This document shows positions 24,748 to 36,400 of a DNA stretch of 64,000 nucleotides, piece after piece (position 1 is the first letter of the stretch; every line of letters begins with the position of its first letter). The DNA lies in NCBI GenBank assembly GCA_005406025.1, contig BGZK01000006.1, positions 620,001 to 684,000 of the forward strand, given 5' to 3'. The translations under genes were made by a program, and so were the position numbers. A model generated the notes under the pieces. It was not told the origin of the DNA. It ran no database searches and saw only the letters and a list, made by a program, of their open reading frames with translations. This DNA is from Eumeta japonica (taxonomy: Eukaryota; Arthropoda; Insecta; Lepidoptera; Psychidae).

Positions 24748-25529
24748 CACTTGCTTTCACGCAGACCATACGTGACGAAATTATTCGATCCTGGCGATCA
24801 GGATAAGAAGATAAACTTATCAAATTATTGTATTGTCATTGGTCCTTGATACGTACGCAAAGTTTCAAATTAATCAGACTTCTTGAAATTGGTGAAAATT
24901 AAGCTCAAAGATTCCGTTACATACATAGTTAGTTACTTATATACAACCCAAGCTTATGAAAGCGTGTTAAAAAGGTACGCAGTACATATATAGGATACAG
25001 GGAACAATTCATAACATTCGTCAAATACACAATCCCTAGACGTATAAACGATGAAGCTATTCGTTTCAGCGCTGAAATAATTTCACTTTTCGTTCTCGAT
25101 ACGATATCATGCCGCGTCCCGTGAGTGTAATAACGAAAACTCGTCGAGTGCGTGAGTCACGGTCTCATTGTTTTAACAGAGAGCGGGCGGAGCTGCGCAC
25201 AATGGGTCCGCCGATACTTCGTTACATCGTCACCGTCACAAAAACTCGGATCTATTATAATGATTAAACAGATGAATCGGAAATGTGCGCGTGTGCGGTG
25301 ATCTTATACGGTTTGCCGTTTGATCGTGCGTTAGAATTCTGCATTGTTACATTTGTTATTGTTGCTGTGTCAAGTTTTGATTATCTCACTGCCGAAGGAA
25401 GGGTAGCTTCTGAAAACCTTGAAAGACTGAGAGCCCAGTATTTTACGATTTTCGAATCGTAAAATATTGGATCCTATTCTACCGCAAGCGAATCAGTGAA
25501 TGTTTTTAACTAAAATCAAATTAAACTGC

Positions 25530-25625
25530 TGCCAGCGTGCCTCGGAGGGCACGTTAGACTGCTGGTCGCGGACGTTATAGTCGCATCAGTGACGGCGATA
25601 TTAAACGGCAGGAGCCCGCGCTGAG
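25530..25625 (+). repeat. SINE fragment
   Basis: 'gtgcctcggagggcacgtta' followed by 'gactgctggtcgcggacg' resembles the body of tRNA-derived lepidopteran SINEs. Confidence 0.4.
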
Positions 25626-26289
25626 CTAGCGTCGAAGACTTATTCTTCTACAGAATGGTCAAACAGGAAAAAGGATAGTGAACGGACGTCGACGTAAAAA
25701 GTTTTCGAAAGTACGAATCTAAATCGAGATAGGGATTGAAATTGACTTGATCTCGTGTACACGCAAATGAGGTTGCGAACGACTCTTGTAGGCCCGTATT
25801 AATAATGCACACTCAAGTGCGGCTTGCCATCTTGAGAGCGAAAAGAGCAAGACAGGTATAGTGTTTCACTATAGAAAATAATATATGTCTCGCTTCCACG
25901 TTACTTCTTGATATGGCGCATCATTGGACTGACGTTTACTAATACGGGCGTTAGTTAGTTACACTTTACGTATTTATATACAAAGTGCTGAGAGTATCTC
26001 GGTACATGGACGACACCGGCACAACCTCATCGCCGCCGATATCGGCGTGAGTGTGTACAGGGGCCTTAACTCGAGGGCCGCCGTCCACGCCAATCCACTG
26101 CATCACGGGTACACAATTTGTTTGGACGCTATATAATTTGATAAAGCCGCCGACGCATGTAAATAAAGGATGTGACAGTGCGTTGAACCTACATCGTCGA
26201 TATAAGAGTAAATACGTATTGGTACTAGAAATTATCGCTATGCATAAGCGTATAGCATACTTAATTCTGTTTGTGTTACTTCTAGTAGC

Positions 26290-26420
26290 TTTCGCCGCGG
26301 CTCCGCCCGTTTGTACATAGAATGAATACCGTCGTCTTTTATATCGAGTACTTTTTCATTCAAACGTGATCCCTATTCCGGTTACGCTTTCGATTACGAT
26401 GACGGTCTCGCTCTTGAATA
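26290..26420 (+). repeat. SINE-like element, truncated copy
   Basis: The head 'gccgcggctccgcccgt', then 'atagaatgaatacc', then a short 'attccggttacgctttcgatt' body. Confidence 0.6.
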
Positions 26421-27710
26421 GGATATCCAAAAAATATATTTATCTAGCCATATTATGTTTATCTTTATATATAAACTAAGTTTTTAGACGTATTTCGTAT
26501 TTGTTTCAAGTAGAGGTGCATGGAAACCAGATACAATATTCTTTTTGATAAATTAACACTCACATAATAATTTATTTTTGTAATACATTTTTTCAAAAGT
26601 AAATACCGATTTTCCTACAGACGGTCACCAGAACGGAATACGAATTTTAAAAAATATAAAACAAAGTGTCATTGTTGTAATTTAAAAAAAGTTTCATAAT
26701 ACATATTTTGCCATCCATTTCACCCTTTTAGGCAAGGAATTTAAAAAATTCCCACCTTAGTGCACCCTTAAAGTATTTGCTAATCACGAATATTTCCTCC
26801 TAATTTCAAATTATAAGATCCAGCGGTAAGATCTGGGTTGTTGTTGCTTGATTAGGTCATGAGTCAATCAGAGCGTGTAATGTAATATGTATAGATTTAA
26901 AAGACACGTATTCAATAGCGATAACAATGTTAACTGTTCGACGCATTTCGATCTCATGCAGAAACCGGAAGGCAGCACTGCGCGAAAGCCGACAGTATCG
27001 TAATGGACAACCTTACTAAAAACTAACGTTTGTCGTCCGAGATGTCGTCCGACTAGGAATTAAGTTGATACTGTAAATAATAGCAATTCCCTTTTCTTTT
27101 CCACAACAAACAAAAATATCTGTATGCAAAATATTATTAAACCGATTACGATTGTATACTATTTATCAAAACAAACTTCACTTTAAGTTTTAATTGAAAT
27201 CTTACTCATTTCACACAAGACAAATATGTAAAATTATTGTCAGATTATTTACTTTTTAAAATATTTGTAAATAAAAATAACGAGCTATGTAGCAATGGTA
27301 TGCATTTTCAATTCACTTAACATGCAGTGGCTATTCAAAGACACGGCGAGACCTGAATAATCCCATACATAGCTTCCGAGTTTATGGGAAGGAATTTTCG
27401 GTTAGTTTTAAAATAAATAAACTAATCCGCATTCTTGAAGAGGTGAACGTGCCGTTTAGCCCTCTCGGGCTTATTTTAAGTTAACTCCAACTCGAGGATA
27501 AACGATTAGATGATGAGAAGTGTACTCGCGTGTAATTAGAGCTAAGAGAAAATGTTAAATAAAATGATCCGATTTAAAAAAAAAGGACAATGTTTTGACT
27601 GTTATGAATTATTTAAAACGGCTGTCGTAGAAATATTCACTGTTTTGTGAAAATAAGTGACAAATGTTTCAGGTCTAAATAAACAAAAATTTTAGCAATG
27701 GAAAGAAAAA

Positions 27711-28135
27711 AAATTGGTTGATTGTAAAGTCGGTTTACGAGCGATAATTGTACGTGATAACGTCATAAGAAAACATTGATGAAAATTGCGTACTTTTATG
27801 AATTGAATTGAATTATTATCATTTGCCATAATTATTGTTCTAATAAACAATGGAAACCACATTAACTTTTCACTTCACTTTATAAACAATTGACAAAACA
27901 GTTCAGTGTAGGTTGTATGCGGCCGCTGTCTCTCTTGTACTCAGACGCATCGACCGATGGAGTGGAAGAGAGAGAGATGCGTCATAAACCGAACGCTTAT
28001 GCCGATCGTGCCTCTCTATTTTTCCGCGCTCTCGCTCGTACGCTCGGCTCAGGCGGAACGCGACAATGAGTCATGTTTTTTCGTGCGTGCAGCCGGTGTT
28101 CATCGATTTATAAGACGTTGTCACGTAAAAAAAAC
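27711..28135 (+). repeat. MITE with 'cgttgtcacg' ends, copy 1
   Basis: It starts 'ttgattgtaaagtcggttta', then 'acgtgataacgtcataagaa', and ends 'tttataagacgttgtcacgt'. A CpG-rich middle contains 'accgaacgcttatgccgatc'. It is related to 41975-42495 (inverted) and 63683-64000. Confidence 0.7.
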
Positions 28136-29834
28136 GCAATATACTTTTGCTTTTACTAAAGTACTAATATGCGCAAAATGACTAGATTTTTTTTCTTGTT
28201 GAATACGTATATTTTAAGAAATTGCGAAATTCACTTATTAAGAAGCTAAGTAAAAAAGTCGGACTTCATTAAATTGAAATTTAAATTGGGTATAAGAACG
28301 AAAAACCAAAAACGCTACACGGCCGTACCTACCACTAGATGATTTTTGTTCAAGTCGGTGGGACAAAATATTTATTCAATAGGAATATAGGTATACCTTT
28401 ATATTAAAAACTATTTTTTTTCAATAGACCTAGTATCATTATTTGGGATCGGCCCTCTTTGTCCTCATCTTCCATTATATTAAATACTATTTAATTGTTC
28501 AAACTGGAAAATATTATTACAGTGTTACTTTTTAATGCATTACTTTCACTCCCCAAAAACCAGTTCCAGTAGCAACCTTTCGGGTTCCTCACCAGTAACC
28601 TAGTTCGTCAATGTAAAATTAAGAGCATTCATCAAAATCAATCAGATGAGCCCTAATTCGATGCCCTCACCGAAAGGTTTGAGTATCTTGAAACTACATA
28701 AACAAATTAATTCAATGGCATGAGGCATGACATCAGTTCATTGTCATCGAAATGAAATATATTTTCATAAAGTTTTAAATTTATATGACGATTACAAGTC
28801 GATGAGCATAGACTATCTCGATATGGTTACCGAGTTAGAATCATAAATACGCATCAAGCTAACGGGAAAGTAGCAAAAAATTGCTTCTCATCACTATAAC
28901 CTTAATTTTATATAATAACGACTCAAGATCATTAGGTTCAATTGATAGCACAGTATACTCGATATTCAAATAAACCGTGTATACTTTAAAAAGACGTCTG
29001 TTTTAAAATAACGATATGAAAGACCGGCTTGATTAGATGAGTTCGTGAGTTGTGTGGATTTTCACCACATTCATAAAAGACGGTCCTCCGTTTCAGCTCG
29101 TTAAAAATTCTGCTAAAAGCGCTACAAGGACACTAAATGACTTTGGTCAGGTATCACAAATTACTTTCGACACTTAATGTATTTAGTTTTGGGGCCGTAA
29201 CGCGAACGATTAAATTGAGTAGGTTTGATACTACGAGCATTTAAAGCACTTTATATTATAAATTGCGACAGAATTAACTCAATCCCTTTCGCTTACTGAC
29301 GTTTGAATATTCATGATAAACACGGGCGTGAAACTAAAATTATTAAAATTATTTTGATAACTCGAACAGGCTGAATCGGATTCCTTAGGTTCCCATTGGT
29401 TTTCGTTGCAAAAGTGCTATATGAATATAACATAGAGTAATAAAAGTTTGCATATCATAGCAAATCATTTTGTGTACCTTCTATTTCATTAGCTATTCTA
29501 ATCTGACGTCCGTGAGGGGGTCAAGCCGAAAGTCGCTATATTGAGTTCGAGAGTTTGTTTTTATTTCGTCCTATATAATCTGTCTTATATACGAAATAAC
29601 TGGGCAACCGAGCTATGCTTGACGTCTTTCAAATTTAACGTGAGAATATGATAACCTTCCACGGAAAAAAATCGCTTATATACATTTCTAACAATAAATA
29701 TTTTGATACATAATACTTTTTTTTTTAATTTGTAGTGTGATTACAATTACATTTACAATTACAATCTGTAGTGTGACATGTGCTATTTATCGTTGAGAAC
29801 CTGTTGGTTCTCAACATATGATATATATATTATC

Positions 29835-30040
29835 ACTAGCTTTTGCCCGCGGCGCCGTCCTCGTATACATAAAATGGATTTTTTTTTTGATAAGGTTTGC
29901 ATAAAATTCGTTCTTAGTGAGCGTCTACTTCCCGAAAAGGGTAACTAACTATGCTAAATTTCAAGTCAAACTGATTTAATAGTTTCGGAGATCTTGTGAT
30001 GAATCAGTCAGTGGTATTTCGCTTATATATATATAGATGA
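29835..30040 (+). repeat. SINE-like element lacking the pyrimidine-rich body
   Basis: The head 'actagcttttgcccgcggc' joins directly to the 3' part ('gttcttagt', then 'gtttcggagatcttgtg', then 'agtcagtggtatttcgctta'), so the 'ccggtcccg' body is missing. It lies about 240 bases beyond the donor of the 30.3-kb Mhcl exon. Confidence 0.7.
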
Positions 30041-30275
30041 TATAGTAACAATGTAATTACCTCAAAATCCTACGCAATGGAGCTTTTAATCAAGATATAC
30101 ATAGATTTATTTCGTTTTTCCCGGAGAAAACACTAAGATAGGTATATAGATAAACTGGGAAAGCTAAATTTCATCAAAGTTTTTACATAGGGATCGGCAG
30201 GGTTGCTTCTTAGACACCGATTATTACAAATAAGAATGTTTTCACCGCACACAATGAGATATGGACAGCACCAAC

Positions 30276-30413
30276 CTGAGCGCTGTTGAACCTCCGGCTG
30301 CCGCTCCGGCTGAGCGTGCCGCGGCGCACGTTCGCGTCCTCCAGCTCGACGTCGCCGCCGCCGTCCGCCGCCCGCCTCCTCGACAACTCGCACAGTTCGG
30401 CGATGGGCTGGAC
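30276..30413 (-). CDS. Mhcl: Mhcl exon just after the PDZ domain
   Basis: The exon is 46 codons, with acceptor CAG before 30413 and donor CAG|gttggt at 30275, phase 0 at both ends. It encodes VQPIAELCELSRRRAADGGG and then an acidic stretch followed by an Arg/Ser-rich one, ending SRRFNSAQ. The first 11 residues align with the VQPIPELSELS that directly follows the PDZ domain in MYO18A, which confirms the join to the previous exon. GC content is far above the flanking intron. Longer open frames over this spot in other frames are shadows. Confidence 0.85.
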
Positions 30414-33400
30414 CTGACGGGGAATTCCAAGTTCTTACTCCGTGATGCACATCCGACGTCCTATACAGCTTAGCCGGTAAGGTGGCTGACACGAAAACTA
30501 CAGTTGGTGCACGACTGATAAGAGTTTTTATAAATCTATCTGCTCAGTTTATTGTCCGAAATCACGATGTGTCTGTGGTTTGTCGCCGTGCTAATATGTT
30601 TTTTTTTTTTTAATTCAGACGAGTGCATAAATACGTGTATTCGCGTGGATATTATTGTATACGATATTATAACAATTAACTTGCGCATACAGATTTCGAA
30701 TATGAATTTTTCATATGGGTATAATATTTTTTTTTTTCTTCAATTTAGCTGCGTACATTCATTATTTTGTGCAGCTATTAAAGTACTATTTAATATAAAT
30801 AAAAAAAAACCTAACATATTGACACATTTTTATCATTAGTAAAAAATTGATCATGTATATTTTTTAGCTAGGAACCGCCAAATTTTAGGAAATATTGCCC
30901 TTTGTATATTGTAAAACGACGGTTGATTAGTCCATAGGATCCGGCATTAAAGAAATTACGCCTTGATCTATTTGTAGCACGAAACAGGATTTATGGTCTA
31001 GCTGATAGTTTCTTATAAACTCGTACTGTAATTAATTTGGATTCAATTCAATGAAACGAAATTAAAATTTTAACATTGCTGCTGATTCAAAAAGGGTGCT
31101 ATTTAAAAATAATATTTATTTTTATAAATGTAGCCATTTTTTCTTCACTTTTTCTTGTTATGTGTTACTAGTAGCAAGCTACACATAGACAATTTAGTTA
31201 TCATTCATTTCAATAAGGCAATGGTGTTTTGTTCTATTTCAGTAACAGAATGATGTAAACGATTATGTAGAACACGTAAAACTTCAAATATATATGGCAA
31301 TTCGGTAGCTTTTCAGATGTCGAAGCAGCTTATGATAATTCTCTAAATAATTTACTCTATCCTAACGATATCAGAATTTCATAGACAACCATGGCAGAGT
31401 TTAATTCTTCCATACATCATCATTTTAATATATCTGTCTACTGGCGGATTCTAGACTATGCCACAGTATTTTGTATTTTTTTTCTGTAACGATTGAATGC
31501 TAAGCGCAGGCACCTTGCGTAAAAGAATAATCAGGTTCACCACCTATGTAACTAGTTGATGCAACAATAATAATTACATAAGCAGGTTTTTAGTAATTAA
31601 CAGCAATGTTTAAGTAGGCAACCAAGTTTACAAATAGATACTTAGCATACTTGTCTATCCATACTTATTTCTTGTGTAGGTACAGGTAAAATCACGTCAC
31701 GCGTGTTCGTCTATCTGTATGTTCATCAGCGTACGGTGTGTAACTTCTGAATAGATTGAAGTCGCTAGTACATACTTGGCATGAAGACAGAATAATAGCG
31801 CGAGTCTAATTTTAAACTCAGAACCTTGGGGATAAAAATAGAAATAGGAGTGTTTTTATCCGTCACAAGCAAAATATCGTCACAAAAGTGCTGCGAGTAT
31901 AATTTAAAAATGATACAACCATTAGTGTTAAGTAGGCAATTCGGATTTTCATAAAAATTCAAATTTACATTGATGTGTATTTTTTTTTATTGAAAAATTA
32001 AAATTTTTTTGCAAGTAATACAAGAAAACAATTCCAAATTAAGATAAATTAAAAAAAGATTAAGAATAATTCTTTTTTTAAATTTTAACGTTACTATGTT
32101 AAATATCTACTGGGTCGATTGACTGTATGCTCTCCGCTATATATTTTTCTAGAATGTTCCTTTGACTTTCTTTTTGATTCTGAGCATTAGTTTAACGACA
32201 GCCATACTTGGACGCGTGTTTAAGATACGTATTTAAAGGCAAACGTACCAGCCGGTACAGATAGTCAACTAAGGAATCGGTATCCCCTCTACAATTTTTA
32301 CTCAAAATGCATGACATCCTACTAAAATTATAGACGCGAAAGTTAGTGAAGATGTATAGATGGAGGTTTGTTATGCTTTCACGCAAAAACTACTATTACT
32401 AAATTATTATAGCTTATATATAAGAACTAGCTTTTGCCCGCGGTTTCGTCCGCGTAGACATAAAATGAATTCCTTCATCTTGTATATCGCGCCATTATGA
32501 AATCAAGAACCGATCGCTATCCTGTTCTTGATTCGATTCTGATTCTAACCCTGCCCTCGATTCTTTTTTCTCGATTTATGCTCGATTCCGATTGCGGTCC
32601 CGTAATTTCGGTTCCTGTCTTGCTTTCGATTTTGATCCTAGCCCCGTTCTCGATTCTGTTTTTCGTTCCACATTATGTATTCAATATAAGGGTAGCATAT
32701 TAGACGGAAAACCAGAATAGAATAGGATTTGCGTAAAATTCTGTTCTTAGTTCGTCTAGTTCCGAAAAGAGTAACCATGCCAAAATTCAAGTCAATCAGA
32801 GCTATAGTTTCGGAGATCTCGTGACGAGTCCGTCTGTCAAGCAGTCAGTGGTGTTTCGCTTATACAGGTATAAATATGTATATAAAGCCTAGGCTATAAT
32901 TTATTAGCTTTTATCGCGGCTTCGTTTCCGTGACTGTAGAACGATTTTTTTACTTATACCAGTTGGTTATTAGTAACAACAATGTCCACGAGAAGGTCGA
33001 GTTCAACATAAAAATTTAATGAATACATTCTATGTCCACGCAGGCGAAAGCTACTTTGCGATATTTTAACCTTATTGCTATATAGACTTCCCTAAACGCA
33101 CTGAAGTAAAAATATATTTATTCACCAGTACTCGAATATGTGATTCGTAGGGGAGTTTATGTCTTAGTTTAACTATGTGTATAATGCGATCGCTACGGAA
33201 CCTATGCGCGTGATCACTTAATTCGCGATTGTCCGCTTATATGTTAATTACGGAGAGAACATCTGCACGGCGATCTCTCACAAAACGAAACGGCCGAACC
33301 GTCGAACCTCGACGGAGATAACGGGCCGGTCTGTTAACCGTACACCTGCCAGTTGAGCAAATCTTTAGCTTTCACTTATTATTTAATTCGCTTTGCCTAT

Positions 33401-36400
33401 TCTAATTTTAGATTTATTTCGAACCGTAAAAGTTCTATTACCGGGAAAAAAAATTAAACTTATCACGGAGCATTTTTAATGTCAACAATTATAATATAAA
33501 TAATTAGCTTTAATACAGTAAAGATGTATTCTTGAAACATTGTTGTAACACTCAATTAGTTATATACATAATACTAGCTTCCGCTCGCGGCTCCACTCAC
33601 GTAGATAGAATGAATTCTTTCATCTTATATACCGAATTAATCGTGATCCTGACCGCTAAAAGAATATACAGATAGACAGACAGACATACAGTAGCCTATT
33701 ATTTGCATAATCACGTTTTCTAACTGAACGCCAATTTTCATCACGATCGGTGAAATTGTAAAAGAACATACAGACAGACTGATAGAGAGTAGCCCATAAT
33801 TTACGCAATCACATGTTCTGACTACAACAATTTTGATCAAGATCTGTCAAACCGTTCTAAGGTACAAAAGAAGAAGTAGACAGACAGTAGCCTATCATTC
33901 GGGCAACAAATATTATTACTGTATATTAAATATTGATTAAGTGAAACCTTTTTTAAGTTATAAAAAAACAAATACACAGTAGCTTAGCATTTAAGCAATA
34001 ACATGTTAATAGTGTATATAAATTTTCATCAAAATCGGTGAATTCTTTTTACATTTAATAAAGAAGAAGCAGACAGTGCTGACAGACAGATGTGAATTTA
34101 AAATAGTAGAATCGGGCTCATTTAGTTGTAAAAGGAATATCTATCAGGAAATTTTACAAGAAAACTGAACCTACACTCAGATGCTACAGATGTATATAGT
34201 AATATACAGATGAACGACCTCGATATAAAACATTCGTGCGCGCTAATGCTCAGTTAGCTACAATCAGTGCCAAAATCGTGAAAACTTCTAGTTATCTATG
34301 ATGTCTGACCGAAATTGTCTATAATTAAGCAATTAAATAATAAACGCCCTACTGCCTAACGGATGTATGTCAATACTAATTTCTCCCTGTCCGAGTTGCG
34401 CCTCTCTCATGCGTTTGTGAATGTCTTTACTTTGATGTTTATAACTTTTAAATTTTCATAACATAACACCTGTGCGAAGGCTTTATTCGTGAAATACACC
34501 GTTTCTATATTTCAGTTATTGCAATATTACGTCAAACCGTTTTTCGGGTCGCAATATTTGCATTTAAGGATTTTTAAAGAAGTAGAGGTTATGGTTATTT
34601 ATGAAAGCGCCTTATCCAAATCGGACTGAAGTTGAACAAAATTTGAATTTTTCCATTGTGGATATTTAACACTATGTCATTTTTTTCAACTAAACATGTG
34701 GTATACATTTGTGTAATGTTAATGAAGGTCAATTAGGCATTTTCGTACGACCGGTCTAACCCAATGGTTACCGACATTATCCAATTTCATTGTCTATTTT
34801 GCGAACTTCCTTAACTCCTACTATTGAACTGTTTGTGATCAATATTGTTATACCTAATATAAATATGTGATGTTTGTGGTGTTACGGACTGCGATCTGTT
34901 ATTATTGTAGTGATAATACTTTTGTACTTTCAATTTGCTGTTGCGCAACGTATACCTGATATCATCAAAATTTTAACAAAAAAAAATCGATTTCAAAACA
35001 AAAACTATTCCAAAAAAATTAATATACACCAAAAAGTAAAAAAAAATGCGTATTCTTCTACAACTTAATAATCAACTTACTTTTTCTACTTATCAATATA
35101 TAGGTGTTTACCACGCAAGAAGGTAGATAGGTACCTATCCACTTCAAATTCAACTCAATACATACATACCTATGAATAACAAACAATGATAAAAATATTT
35201 TTTTGAATTCTCCTAAGTAAAATGAAATGAAAAATATTAGACTACTTAAAAGTCAATCAAACTATTACGATAATATAATGTAGTTACAATTATTGTTATT
35301 TTTAGAATCGGTGTCTATTGCTAGACATATTGTAGTGTTTCCTTGGCTGACACTAATGATAATGGAGAATTCAAAAAAATATTTTGATTATTGTTTGTTA
35401 TTCATAGGTATATTTTGAGTTAAATTTGAAGTGGATAGGTACCTATCTACCCTCTTGAGTGATAAACACCTAGATCGTACCTACATATTGATAAGTAGAA
35501 AAAGTAAGTTAATTATTAAGTTGTAGAAGAATACACGATTATTTTTTTACTTTTTAGTGCATATTAATTTGTTTTGGAATAGTTTTCGTTTTGAAGTTAG
35601 TTTTTTTTGTTAATTTTTTTTTTATTTTTAGTGAGTCTGAAGTACACTAACTAATTTGTCTGAATATGGGTAGACCTACTAAACATGCGGCTCACAGATC
35701 GCACCCTTACTGTAAACCGTTAAGGAATTCCATCGATTATCATATTCGACTACGACAATTACTTGACCATAACGACGTTATGGTAGGTGACTAAAATATC
35801 CGGATAGCCTATAAAAGATTCGGCCGAGTATTGTTAATTTGCTCCTAAGAATTGAAGAGTTCCGTTACTATGTCATGGATCCCATAATCAGAATCTAACC
35901 AAACTCTTATCAAACTATCCTTGAAGTTCCTTTTTCACCCTTTTCAATAAAAAAAGCATCATCGAAATCGGTTGGCGTAATGTTGAGTTATTTGTCCATT
36001 TGTCGCGCACACACTCAATGCAAATTTAAAATTTATATGATTTTCTCATGGATGCCATTGTCATAACTGAACCAAAATAAAATAGGACCATAAGGAAAGC
36101 ACCAGCTTGCAAGTAAAAAAAAGAATTATCAAAATCGGTCCACCCAGTCGAAAGTTCTCAGGTAACAAACATAAAAAAACAGTCGAATTTAAATTCAAAT
36201 GCAAATTATTTTTATTTTATAGGTTACAAAATAACAATTGAAATACGTCATAATTTTTTGCGAATTTATACTTTACTCTTTACCGCTCGTTCGGAAGGCA
36301 ATTTTCCGTCAAAAAGAACGAGCAAGAAACTTAAGGGTAGCTCTTTTCTACTTTGCACATCCATAGCCAAAACAAATACGAGACCATTAAGAATGAAACA

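Larger units (their letters stand above)
21031..30275. other. Repeat-containing stretch, probably Mhcl intron 3
   Basis: It contains the mariner end at 22.6 kb, the hairpins at 24.7 and 25.4 kb, SINE fragments, and the MITE at 27.7 kb. CpG-rich patches occur at 25.0-25.2 and 25.9-26.1 kb. I found no myosin motor exon here, but short exons could be missed. Confidence 0.5.

Noticed and set aside
33640..34100. Spaced repeats that might suggest a CRISPR array
   Set aside because: The repeats are diverged subunits of a SINE-like element, and the genome is eukaryotic.
34874..35068. Open frame with a hydrophobic, signal-peptide-like start
   Set aside because: It begins at TTG, not ATG, and runs into the left arm of the 655-bp hairpin element.
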